Below, piece by piece: positions 8,094 to 16,358 of a stretch of 43,020 nucleotides of DNA (the stretch's first letter is position 1; every line of letters starts with the position of its first letter). The notes beneath the pieces were generated by a model. The model did not search any database. It saw only the letters and a program-made list of their open reading frames with translations, and was not told the origin of the DNA. Made by a program: the position numbers and the translations under genes. The DNA comes from CAZLKT01 sp964560205 (GTDB lineage: Bacteria; Pseudomonadota; Alphaproteobacteria; Holosporales; Holosporaceae). Where the stretch lies: assembly GCA_964560205.1 (NCBI GenBank), contig CAZLKT010000006.1, forward strand, positions 1 to 43,020, in the 5' to 3' direction.

Positions 8094-8414
8094 GTGTATT
8101 TCTTTTTTTTGCTTTTTCACACTATCGTCACCATCATGCTTTTGATTGTGATTCTTTTACAGCGAGGAGAAGATATTAGTGCTGGATCCGGGGGAAGTGG
8201 GAACCAGTTATTTTCTGCCAGAAGTTCTAAAAATCTTTTTACCCGAGTTACAGCCATTTTGGCCGTGCTTTTCTTTTCGGGATGTCTGCTTCTTGCCATA
8301 CTTGTGCGCAAGGAATCAAAGCTTGTGGAGAGCAAGACTTCTTCTGCTGAAAAGGTTTCAACCACGCCTGTGGAGAAAAAACCGGAGCCTTCTTATGAGC
8401 AAAAAAGCATCTAA
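8094..8414 (+). CDS. secG: Preprotein translocase subunit SecG
   Basis: Small subunit of the SecYEG channel. Two transmembrane helices flank the conserved LLQRGEDISAGSGGSGNQLF cytoplasmic loop, which matches the SecG signature. A Lys/Glu/Pro-rich hydrophilic tail follows. The start is a GTG. Two adjacent GTG codons (8091, 8094) follow the AAAGGGGGA site, and 8094 gives the better spacing. The secG-pyrG order is widely conserved, which supports the call. It lies 15 bases before pyrG. Confidence 0.9.
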   Translation: MYFFFLLFHTIVTIMLLIVILLQRGEDISAGSGGSGNQLFSARSSKNLFTRVTAILAVLFFSGCLLLAILVRKESKLVESKTSSAEKVSTTPVEKKPEPSYEQKSI

Positions 8415-8429
8415 AAAGGAGGGGGCCTT

Positions 8430-10157
8430 ATGATGCATGGTCATACACAAGATATAGCACCGCGTCTTATCTTCATTACAGGGGGGGTGGTTTCTTCTTT
8501 GGGGAAAGGGATTATGGCGGCAAGTTTAGGGGCTTTGCTGCTTGCTCGAGGTGCAAAGGTCCGCATCAAAAAGTTTGATCCTTATTTGAATCCTGATTGT
8601 GGCACCATGAATCCCTACCAGCATGGTGAGGTTTTTGTTACCGATGATGGGGCAGAAACCGACATGGACCTGGGGCATTACGAGCGCTTCACTGGGAAAA
8701 ATGCCCATAAGGTGGATTCCATTACCACGGGGAAAATTTATCAAAACATTCTGGAGAGGGAGCGACAAGGGGAATATCTGGGGCAGACAATTCAGGTGAT
8801 CCCCCACGTCACCGATGAGATAAAAAAAGCCATGCTGCAAGACAGTGATGATGTGGATTTCATGATTTGCGAAATTGGTGGTACGGTTGGCGATATTGAG
8901 GGGCTGCCATTTTTAGAGAGTATTCGTCAGCTTCGCCACGAACTTGGTGTGCATCGAACGATTTTTGTACATATGGCATGGATTATGTACCTCTCTGCGG
9001 TGGGGGAGCAAAAAACAAAACCCATTCAACATTCCGTGCAAACTCTTCAGCGTTCTGGCATCCAGCCTGATATTTTGGTGTGCAGATCTTCCAGCAACCT
9101 CTCCTTGGAGATTCGGAAAAAGATTGCTTTATTTTGTAATGTGCAGGAAGAAAATGTCATTGATGCTCCCAATGTGGAGCACATTTATGAGGTGCCCGTG
9201 GTGTACCATGAGGCAGGCTTGGATACTCAGATTTGCAAACATTTCCAGTGTTTTTCCCAGGAGCCGATTTTAACCCCGTGGAGAGAGATTGGATGCACCT
9301 TAAAGCAATTGCATCACGTGACGCGGGTGGCCATTGTGGGGAAATATGTGGACTTTCAGGATGCGTACCGATCCCTCTACGAGGCCCTTGTGCATGGGGG
9401 TATGGTCCATAACACGCGGGTGGAACTGACCTTTGTCAATGGAGAGGCCTTAGAGGCACCAGATGTGTCTTGTGAGGAAATTTTTGCCCAACAGGATGCC
9501 ATTTTAGTGCCAGGGGGGTACGGGCAGAGGGGTACGGAAGGCATGATAAAGGCTATTACGTTTGCTCGGGAGAATAAAGTTCCCTTTCTTGGCATTTGCT
9601 TTGGTATGCAGTTGGCCCTCATCGAAGCTGCTCGGTCTTTGCTGCACCTTCCTGACGCCACGTCCTCAGAGTTCAATAAAAATGCTGCTCATCCCGTTAT
9701 TGCCCTCTTGGAGGAGTGGCTCCATGAGGAGACATTGCACGTATATAAAGAGTCCTTCGGTCTTGGAGGAACCATGCGTCTTGGAAGCTATCCATGTATG
9801 GTGGAGCCTGGCTCCTTTTTAGCACGCATTTATGGAGAAGCACCCCTGGTTCATGAACGTCACAGGCACCGATATGAGGTGAATGAGAAATATAAAGATC
9901 GTTTGGTGCAGGAGGCAGGTGTGGTTTTTTCGGGAACATCTGCTGGTGGGCATATTTTGGAGTGCATCGAACGCACAGACCACCCCTGGTTTCTTGGAGT
10001 GCAGTTTCACCCGGAGTTAAAGTCCAGGCCTTTTGCTGCGCACCCTATTTTTGTTTCCTTTGTTGAAGCTGCCCTGTGTTTTCAGAAGAGCACGGCGCAT
10101 GAGGACAATGTCATAGAAACAGGCTATAGAAAAGTATCCACAAATTCCTTTGCATGA
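8430..10157 (+). CDS. pyrG: CTP synthase
   Basis: Converts UTP to CTP using glutamine and ATP. The N-terminal synthetase domain opens with FITGGVVSSLGKG (nucleotide loop) and contains KKFDPYLNPD and GGTVGDIEG. The C-terminal class I glutamine amidotransferase domain has the nucleophile Cys390 in GICFGMQ and the His527-Pro-Glu529 pair in FHPE. The length of 575 is slightly above the usual 535-550, with extra residues around VYKESFGLGG and at the C terminus. The start is set by GGAGG at 8418-8422. Its last 34 bases overlap the 3' end of ftsY on the other strand. Confidence 0.97.
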   Translation: MMHGHTQDIAPRLIFITGGVVSSLGKGIMAASLGALLLARGAKVRIKKFDPYLNPDCGTMNPYQHGEVFVTDDGAETDMDLGHYERFTGKNAHKVDSITTGKIYQNILERERQGEYLGQTIQVIPHVTDEIKKAMLQDSDDVDFMICEIGGTVGDIEGLPFLESIRQLRHELGVHRTIFVHMAWIMYLSAVGEQKTKPIQHSVQTLQRSGIQPDILVCRSSSNLSLEIRKKIALFCNVQEENVIDAPNVEHIYEVPVVYHEAGLDTQICKHFQCFSQEPILTPWREIGCTLKQLHHVTRVAIVGKYVDFQDAYRSLYEALVHGGMVHNTRVELTFVNGEALEAPDVSCEEIFAQQDAILVPGGYGQRGTEGMIKAITFARENKVPFLGICFGMQLALIEAARSLLHLPDATSSEFNKNAAHPVIALLEEWLHEETLHVYKESFGLGGTMRLGSYPCMVEPGSFLARIYGEAPLVHERHRHRYEVNEKYKDRLVQEAGVVFSGTSAGGHILECIERTDHPWFLGVQFHPELKSRPFAAHPIFVSFVEAALCFQKSTAHEDNVIETGYRKVSTNSFA

Positions 10158-11044
10158 AACCATGCAAAGTCCTCCTTTTTTTCTCCGCTGCCAAAGCCTA
10201 TAACAGGGGTGTGAAAGGTGTGGGTCAGAGCAAAAACCATGCCGCCCTTTGCTGTTCCATCCATTTTATTCATGATGATGCCTGAAAGGGGGATGATTTT
10301 TCCAAAGACCTCCACCTGGATGAGGGTATTGTGTCCCGTGGTGGCGTCCAGGACCAGGACTCGCTCATAGAGCTCATGGGAGCTGTACTTTTCGTGGTGA
10401 CGTTGGATGATGCGATGGATTTTTTCCAGTTCTTGGAGAAGATCTGTTTTGTTGGAAAGCCTTCCTGCAGTGTCCATGAGCACCACGTCATTTTTGTGGT
10501 GTTGTGCATCTTGGAGTGTGCGAAAAACCACACTGGCCGGATCCTCTCCTTCATGACCAATGGTGGTGGAAAGGTTGCTTTGCTCTGCCCATCCTGCCAG
10601 CTGCTCGGGTGCTGCTGCTCTGAAGGTGTCTGCAGCCCCTAGACGCACAGTATACCCCTGTTGAGCCCACATATGCCCCAGCTTTCCCAAAAGCGTTGTT
10701 TTCCCACAGCCGTTGCTTCCCATGACCAAAAGCACCCAGGGGGTTCCATTTTCTGAAAAAGTTTGGGGAGAAAGCTTTTTTTCGTAAGGCTGAAGCATGG
10801 AGAGAAGATGCTGTGCCAAAAGGGTGCGATGATAATTTTCTGGTATGGGATGTGGTATTTTTTGTTTTTGTAACCAGGTGCACAGCTGGTGACTCAAGGC
10901 AACGCCAAAATCCCAACTGATGAACTCCTCTTCCAGGGCATCCCATTCCTCTGGTGTGAGGGTGGGTTTTGTCCATAAAGAAGAAATCTTCTCACGAAAA
11001 GACTGGGATTTTTGAAAAAAAACCTCTTTCAGGCGTGCCCACAT
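10124..11044 (-). CDS. ftsY: Signal recognition particle receptor FtsY
   Basis: The SRP-GTPase that docks ribosome-SRP complexes at the membrane. The NG domain is complete: helical N domain (LTPEEWDALEEEFISWDFG), G1 GSNGCGKTT, insertion-box stretch DTFRAAAPEQL, DTAGR, and NKMDGTAKGG followed by GFGSGEKKEDF. The long acidic A domain of E. coli is absent, as in many alphaproteobacteria. A GGAGG ends 9 bases before the ATG at 11044. An ATG three codons upstream sits directly on this site and is unlikely to be used. The gene follows rsmA by 28 bases. Its SRP RNA partner is at 41.5 kb. Confidence 0.95.
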   Translation of the reverse strand: MWARLKEVFFQKSQSFREKISSLWTKPTLTPEEWDALEEEFISWDFGVALSHQLCTWLQKQKIPHPIPENYHRTLLAQHLLSMLQPYEKKLSPQTFSENGTPWVLLVMGSNGCGKTTLLGKLGHMWAQQGYTVRLGAADTFRAAAPEQLAGWAEQSNLSTTIGHEGEDPASVVFRTLQDAQHHKNDVVLMDTAGRLSNKTDLLQELEKIHRIIQRHHEKYSSHELYERVLVLDATTGHNTLIQVEVFGKIIPLSGIIMNKMDGTAKGGMVFALTHTFHTPVIGFGSGEKKEDFAWFHAKEFVDTFL

Positions 11045-11072
11045 GGTGTCCATCCTCCTTTGAATTGAGATT

Positions 11073-11888
11073 TTACGGTACCACACTTTGTGCCAAAGCA
11101 CAAAAATCTTCAACGGAAATATCTTCGGCTCGGGAGGTGGGTGCAATGTTGTGGCGCAGAAGCCAGTCATCTATATGGGGGATGCGGTGTTTGTGGGCGA
11201 AGGCGAGGAGGTTTTTTCGAAGCATTTTTCGTCTGTGTTGAAATGAGCAGAATACTAAGTCCTCCATAAGGGAAAAGAAATGGGGAGGGAATGTACAGGG
11301 GTGTCGATGAAAAGCCACCACAACGGAGTCCACTGTGGGGGCAGGCCAAAAATATTGTCGTGGCACGGAAAAAAGTTCTGTGATGTGCGTCACATGTTGT
11401 GCCATGACGGAAAGTCTTCCGTAGGAAGGGGTTTGCGGGGCCGCTGTGAGGCGTTGAGCCACCTCCTTTTGGAACATAAAAATAGCTTTTGGGAAGGCGG
11501 GGCCCAGCTGGAGATAGCGGAACAAAATTGGCACACTCACATTATATGGAAGGTTCCCGAGCACGGTGACGGGGGGAGCTTGATGGTGATCCCAGGAAAA
11601 TGTGAGGGCATCTTCTATGAATATTTGAGCCGTTGCTGGCAATTTTTCCGTGAGAAGGGGGAGGAAGCGCGCATCTTTTTCAATGACCACACAGCAGCTT
11701 TGCTGATGAGCTGACAAATGGGCTGTGAGAGTTCCTGGTCCTGGACCAATTTCCAAGATATTTTCCCCTGGGAGGCACTGTTGAGCAATGTGCTCTAGTG
11801 TGGGCGTATGAAAAAGAAAATTTTGTCCGCGTTCCTTTCGAGGAGATATATCATATTTTTCCAGTTCTTTTTTTAAAGCCTGAAGCAT
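11073..11888 (-). CDS. rsmA: 16S rRNA dimethyladenosine transferase RsmA (KsgA)
   Basis: Dimethylates the two adjacent adenines of 16S rRNA helix 45 late in 30S assembly. The N-terminal RKERGQNFLF, SAM-binding LEIGPGPGTLTAHL and catalytic NLPYNVSVPIL motifs are present, as is the C-terminal helical domain (SFQHRRKMLRKNLL). The length of 271 is typical. It starts 11 bases after the surA-like stop, so it is the middle gene of surA-rsmA-ftsY. In many proteobacteria pdxA sits between surA and rsmA, and here it is missing. Confidence 0.95.
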   Translation of the reverse strand: MLQALKKELEKYDISPRKERGQNFLFHTPTLEHIAQQCLPGENILEIGPGPGTLTAHLSAHQQSCCVVIEKDARFLPLLTEKLPATAQIFIEDALTFSWDHHQAPPVTVLGNLPYNVSVPILFRYLQLGPAFPKAIFMFQKEVAQRLTAAPQTPSYGRLSVMAQHVTHITELFSVPRQYFWPAPTVDSVVVAFHRHPCTFPPHFFSLMEDLVFCSFQHRRKMLRKNLLAFAHKHRIPHIDDWLLRHNIAPTSRAEDISVEDFCALAQSVVP

Positions 11889-11899
11889 AACCGCACGGC

Positions 11900-12928
11900 C
11901 TATTTCTCCGAAGAGGTGGTGATTTCGTGATGGAAGTTTTGTCGAAGATTTTCCAATTCTTTTCGAGAACAGCGTTCTAAAATTTCATTGCGCAACTCCG
12001 CATAAATGGCTTCATCAGAAGGCATTTTAAGGTCCAGCTCCTCTGCAGGTTTTTTTTCCAGTACCACAAGAATAACTGCTTTTTTGGGGTTCAGAAGAGA
12101 AGGCAGCACCATGGGAGGAAGTACTTCTCCTTCAGGCGCATTCTCCACAGCCTCTTGCATGTCATGATCAATCTGATGAAGAGGAATCCAGGATGAAATG
12201 CCACCCCGAGCCCCACTGGGCGCTTGAGAAAATTGCTGGGCCAATCGCATGAAAGGAGCCCCCTGCTTGAGAAGTGAAAAAATATGTTGGGCTTGTTTCT
12301 CGATGAGTTCTGGGTTATCAGAAGGTCGTATATAGAGAACAATTTCTCCCATACGATACATGATTCCGGTGTGTTCTTTCTTCCACTTTCTTTTTGCACG
12401 CTGGAGGTCTTTTGGGGAAATATTGACCTGCCCTCCGTAAAGAGTTTGAATATATCGTACCCAGCCCATCTGTGTTCGAAGTTGCTTTAAGAATGTTTCC
12501 CGTGGAATGGAATTTTTTTCAAAGAACTGCCAAAATTCTCCTTCTGCCATGCGGTTTTGTTTTTCCATGACACGTATATGGGCTTCAAGCTCCTCATCAG
12601 AAACGGTAATTTTGTATTTCTTCATCAGCTGTCTTTGAAGGGCCTCATCCACCAGCTGGTTCAGCACTTGGTCATAAAGCTGCTGTATCAGCTCTGCTGT
12701 CAAAGGCCGTCCTGATGAAAGGAGAATAAAGTGGATGCGATTTAACACATCCTCATGGGAAATACTCTCTTTGTGGATTTTTCCCACCAAGTGATTTTCC
12801 ATAAAGCTCATGGCGACAGGTGCCACAGGCAAGAAAAAAAGAAAAATCTTGCAGAAAAGAAAGGAAATTGATAGAATGGCCGATGCTCTCTTTTTACGTT
12901 CTATCTTGAAACGCTGTTTTTCACACAT
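11900..12928 (-). CDS. surA: SurA-like periplasmic peptidyl-prolyl isomerase/chaperone
   Basis: Periplasmic chaperone for outer membrane proteins. A signal peptide (MCEKQRFKIERKKRASAILS, then a hydrophobic stretch ending at PVAPVA) is followed by a SurA_N-type helical domain with RPLTAELIQQLYDQVLNQLVD. A single parvulin-type rotamase domain covers roughly residues 190-290 (MGEIVLYI through SGARGGISSWIP). At 342 residues it has one parvulin domain, where E. coli SurA has two. The ATG at 12928 has GGAAGAG upstream. Its complementary CATG also contains an ATG on the other strand that matches the canonical LptF N terminus. The linkage to rsmA supports SurA over other parvulins such as PpiD. Confidence 0.82.
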   Translation of the reverse strand: MCEKQRFKIERKKRASAILSISFLFCKIFLFFLPVAPVAMSFMENHLVGKIHKESISHEDVLNRIHFILLSSGRPLTAELIQQLYDQVLNQLVDEALQRQLMKKYKITVSDEELEAHIRVMEKQNRMAEGEFWQFFEKNSIPRETFLKQLRTQMGWVRYIQTLYGGQVNISPKDLQRAKRKWKKEHTGIMYRMGEIVLYIRPSDNPELIEKQAQHIFSLLKQGAPFMRLAQQFSQAPSGARGGISSWIPLHQIDHDMQEAVENAPEGEVLPPMVLPSLLNPKKAVILVVLEKKPAEELDLKMPSDEAIYAELRNEILERCSRKELENLRQNFHHEITTSSEK

Positions 12929-13967
12929 GAAACTCTTCCAAAAATATGCATTTAAAGGTCTTCTTCTGACCACCGTTGGGGTAAGTCTTATTCTAACCAT
13001 TATTTTATGGATAGCACAATCCTTAAAATTTATTCGGTTTTTTTCTTCCTCTGTGTTCTCCATGGGAAACTTTTTTCTTCTTATGATAAGTGTGCTGCCC
13101 CATACCTTCTTGATTGTGGTGCCCTTTGGATTTTTATGTGCGCTTTTTTGGAGATATCATCGATTAATTTTTGGCAATGAGCGCATTGTCATGGATGCGT
13201 GTGGCGTGTCTCAGAAATTTTTTGTCTATCCCAGTGTGGTGCTGGCGGGGATGTTGTCGGTTTTTTTGTTTGTGATCAGCATGTATCTGGGGCCACGCAT
13301 GGAGCAGGTGCAAAAAGAAACACGTGATGTGATGACGTATTCTTTTGCTCCTTCGCTTATTTGCCCTGGGGTTTTTTCGAAAATTGGGCATTATATGTTG
13401 TATGTGCACAAACAGCTTTCATCCCAAGATTTTGAGGGTATTTTGCTCTGTGATGATGGCGAAACATATCGTCAGACTATTTCTGGTCAGAAGGCACGCA
13501 TTGCGCCATATAAAGGTGGAATACGTATTGTTGTGTGGAATGGCACCTATCAGAAAACATCTTTCCACGGTTTCCCGTCCATAATGACTTTTCGTCAGTA
13601 TGCCATTGATATTCTTCCAACGGTGCTCCATGATGAGCACACATTGTCGCTTCAGGGGCTCTCTGTGAGGGAATTGTGGCGGCATATGGGAAAAGATGGA
13701 AGCAATATCTATAGCCAAGAGTTCCATAAACGCATTCTCCTGTCATGTGTTCCACTCTTTTATGGGTTGTGGGTCCCCTTTGTTTTCTTGCGAGAATCTT
13801 TCTCTCGTAGGGTATCCTTTATGCCTTTTGTATATGGATGCGTGGGAGTGGTCTTTCTTCAGGCTCTTTTGGGGGCTGCATTTTTCCTGTCCCTTCCCAT
13901 ACTGCTTTTCTTAGCCTATATAACCATTTTTTTTCCAGGTGTTTTCTGGATGCGCCGGGATGAGTGA
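12876..13967 (+). CDS. lptF: LPS export permease LptF
   Basis: One of two inner membrane permease subunits of the LptB2FG extractor, which moves lipopolysaccharide out of the inner membrane. It matches the LptF/YjgP family: KYAFKGLLLTTVGVSL at the start of helix 1, a group of helices, a periplasmic beta-jellyroll region (about residues 140-260) and C-terminal helices (VPLFYGLWVPFVF). ATG 12876 has AAGGAAAT upstream. ATG 12927 (MKLFQKYAF) gives the canonical family start but no visible ribosome site. LptG, normally encoded next, is absent from this window. The stop overlaps the cca start. Confidence 0.82.
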   Translation: MADALFLRSILKRCFSHMKLFQKYAFKGLLLTTVGVSLILTIILWIAQSLKFIRFFSSSVFSMGNFFLLMISVLPHTFLIVVPFGFLCALFWRYHRLIFGNERIVMDACGVSQKFFVYPSVVLAGMLSVFLFVISMYLGPRMEQVQKETRDVMTYSFAPSLICPGVFSKIGHYMLYVHKQLSSQDFEGILLCDDGETYRQTISGQKARIAPYKGGIRIVVWNGTYQKTSFHGFPSIMTFRQYAIDILPTVLHDEHTLSLQGLSVRELWRHMGKDGSNIYSQEFHKRILLSCVPLFYGLWVPFVFLRESFSRRVSFMPFVYGCVGVVFLQALLGAAFFLSLPILLFLAYITIFFPGVFWMRRDE

Positions 13968-15178
13968 TGATGAGTGAGTCTTTTCCCTGGATTCAGTGTC
14001 CTGCTCTGCAAAAACTCTTCTTGTGTCTGAATACAGAGAAAGATGAGGTGCGCGTGGTGGGGGGGGCGGTGCGCAACACCCTTCTGGGAAAACCAGTGCA
14101 GGATTTTGATTTAGCATCCACTCATCTGCCCCACGATGCAAAGAATATTTTGGCGTCCCATGGCATCAAAACTGTTGATACAGGTATTCCCCACGGTACC
14201 ATTACTGCCATAGTTCAGGGGAAGCCCTATGAAATCACCACACTCCGAAGGGATATTCATACCGATGGCCGTTTTGCCACGGTGCGATACACCACATCGT
14301 GGGAGGAAGATGCGCATCGCAGGGATTTCACCATGAATGCATTGTATGTGGACAGCTGTGGTCGGCTTTATGATTATGTTGGCGGGCTTCATGACCTTCG
14401 GCAACAATGTGTGAAGTTTATTGGGGACCCTTACCAGCGCATTCGGGAGGACTATTTACGCATTTTGCGCTTTTTTCGTATGCAGGCGTACTATGGGGCT
14501 TTGTGGCACGAGGAAAGCCTTCAGGCTGCCTATGCCCTCAAAGAGGGCCTTTCCATTCTTTCTGGAGAACGTATTACGAAGGAATGTATTATGCTGTTGG
14601 ATGCTCAGGATCCGTGGGATGTGGTGGGTCACATCTTGCGGGGTGGTATATGGATCTATGTGCTTGGAGCCCCCATGGAATACCCCGTTTTTTCTGGACT
14701 TTCCCTCATAGAGAAGAGATATCATATGAAAAGTTCCCCTCTTACGCGCCTGCGCAGCATATCATGTGGATCCTTTCCACGTCTGGTGTTGTCCAGGGAG
14801 CAAAAACACCTTCTTGCTGCCTTCTCTCTTCCATTAAAAGGTTTGAGCAGGGAAGAATGGAGAGAAAGCATATATGATTTTTCCCATGACGTCACACGCC
14901 AGCGCCTTCTCTTGCATGGAGCAATGCTTATGACCAGAGAACCCCACAGCCATCGTGTGGACGAGTTTTTCATGCATGAATTTTCTTCCTTTATGCAGGA
15001 TGCTTCTTTGCCAGAGTTTCCTGTAAAAGGAAGGGATTTTCTTGCATACAACCTTTCTGGTGCCGCCATTGGACGGGCCCACAGTCTCCTGCGAAAATGG
15101 TGGATTCATCAGGGATGTGTTCCCTCTCGTGCAGCATGCCTAGAGCATTTTGAGTCGCAGCTTTTGAGCAGTGTGTGA
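13967..15178 (+). CDS. cca: CCA tRNA nucleotidyltransferase/poly(A) polymerase family
   Basis: A class II nucleotidyltransferase that adds or repairs CCA at tRNA 3' ends. Visible are VRVVGGAVRNTLLG, the metal-binding DFDLAS, the template-type RRDFTMNALY motif, YVGGLHDLRQQCVKFIGDP and the RIREDYLRILRFFR signature. The alphaproteobacterial type is about 400 residues, which matches. The tRNA at 36.0 kb does not encode CCA, consistent with a need for this enzyme. Starts at 13967 or 13970 are both possible, and the TGATG overlap with lptF implies coupled translation. Confidence 0.9.
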   Translation: MMSESFPWIQCPALQKLFLCLNTEKDEVRVVGGAVRNTLLGKPVQDFDLASTHLPHDAKNILASHGIKTVDTGIPHGTITAIVQGKPYEITTLRRDIHTDGRFATVRYTTSWEEDAHRRDFTMNALYVDSCGRLYDYVGGLHDLRQQCVKFIGDPYQRIREDYLRILRFFRMQAYYGALWHEESLQAAYALKEGLSILSGERITKECIMLLDAQDPWDVVGHILRGGIWIYVLGAPMEYPVFSGLSLIEKRYHMKSSPLTRLRSISCGSFPRLVLSREQKHLLAAFSLPLKGLSREEWRESIYDFSHDVTRQRLLLHGAMLMTREPHSHRVDEFFMHEFSSFMQDASLPEFPVKGRDFLAYNLSGAAIGRAHSLLRKWWIHQGCVPSRAACLEHFESQLLSSV

Positions 15179-15280
15179 TTTTCAGGACTTTTTCTTATGC
15201 CGGGATGCTTGAAAATCACATGGACAAAGGGGGAGGAAATTCCTACACTTAAAAAAGACTATTGCGCACAAGAGTTTTCT

Positions 15281-16162
15281 ATGGAAGAGAAAAAAATTTT
15301 GCCTCGAAAGGCTTTGGGACGGGGACTGTCGATTCTTTTGGGGGACAAAGGGGATCACGGTGATGAGGAGCTTTTGTGGGTTTCTCCAGAGAAGCTCTAT
15401 CCTAATCCTGACCAGCCCAGAAAACATTTCGATGAAGTGGCCCTTGGGGAGCTTGCTCTCTCCATAAAAGAAAATGGTATTCTCCAGCCCATCCTGGTGC
15501 GAGAAAAGTCTGCCCAGGGGTATGAAATTGTGGCGGGAGAGCGCCGATGGAGAGCAGCTTCCGTGATAAAACTCGATAAAGTGCCTTGTCGAGTTTTGTC
15601 TCCTGCGCAGAAAAATATTTTAGAGATAGCACTTTTGGAAAATATTCAAAGGGAGGATTTGAATCCTTTGGAGGAGGCCCTTGGTTATAAAAGTCTCATG
15701 GAAAACTTTTCCTATACCCAGGAAGTGGTGGCGAGAAAAGTTGGAAAAAGCCGAAGTTATGTGACAAATATTTTGCGTCTGTTGCAGCTGCCGGTGGCCC
15801 TGCAGTATCTTCTGCAGGAGGGAAAAATTTCTTCTGGCCATGGAAAAGCTCTCTTAGGTGCAGATGATCCTTTGGCTATTGCGGAAAGCATTATAAAAAA
15901 ATCTTTGAATGTGCGGGAAACAGAACGCCTTGTGCGTCAAAGCAATACAAGAAAAGCTGTTGTGCCCCTTTTTCACAAAAAAGGTGGTGAGGAGCATAGG
16001 GTCACTGATGAAGAAAGCGTTATGGCGGAGCATCTTGAAACCCTGATACCGGCAAAAGCTCGTGTGGAGAATCATGCCCATGGGATTCGTGTGGAGCTTT
16101 TTTTTGAGTCGCCAGAGCACTTGGAGCGGTTTATTGAGTCCCTTCCCCTTGGTGGAGCATAA
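15281..16162 (+). CDS. parB: Chromosome-partitioning protein ParB
   Basis: A CTP-dependent DNA clamp that loads at parS sites and works with ParA to segregate origins. The N-terminal KALGRGLSILLGD is the typical ParA-interaction start. Next come LYPNPDQPRKHF, the CTP/arginine motif AGERRWRAA (box II), ENIQREDLNPLEEA, and the helix-turn-helix TQEVVARKVGKSRSYVTNILRL. A C-terminal dimerisation segment ends the protein. I chose the ATG at 15281 because it puts KALGRGL near the N terminus, whereas the frame is open from 15197. parA, normally directly upstream, is not here (cca is), and I saw no full parS palindrome in the window. Confidence 0.93.
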   Translation: MEEKKILPRKALGRGLSILLGDKGDHGDEELLWVSPEKLYPNPDQPRKHFDEVALGELALSIKENGILQPILVREKSAQGYEIVAGERRWRAASVIKLDKVPCRVLSPAQKNILEIALLENIQREDLNPLEEALGYKSLMENFSYTQEVVARKVGKSRSYVTNILRLLQLPVALQYLLQEGKISSGHGKALLGADDPLAIAESIIKKSLNVRETERLVRQSNTRKAVVPLFHKKGGEEHRVTDEESVMAEHLETLIPAKARVENHAHGIRVELFFESPEHLERFIESLPLGGA

Positions 16163-16295
16163 TGCGCCCGGCTGAGGAGGACCATATTCTTTTTTTCTCA
16201 GAAGCTTGGTCGCAGCTCATGGAGGTTTCAAAAAACTGCATGGCAGGCATATGAATGCATTCTTCTTATGAAAAGAACCTTTGGGGGGTATCCCA

Positions 16296-16325
16296 TTTAC
16301 ACTTTGTTAAGGCTTCATCTATAGA
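16296..16325 (+). promoter_or_regulatory. Candidate promoter of trkH
   Basis: TTTACA (16296-16301), an 18-base spacer and TATAGA (16320-16325), about 33 bases before the trkH ATG, which has a clear AAGGAGAAGG ribosome site. The rest of 16163-16295 shows no gene. Confidence 0.5.
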
Positions 16326-16358
16326 AAAGAAAAAGAGAACGGAAAAAAAGGAGAAGGT

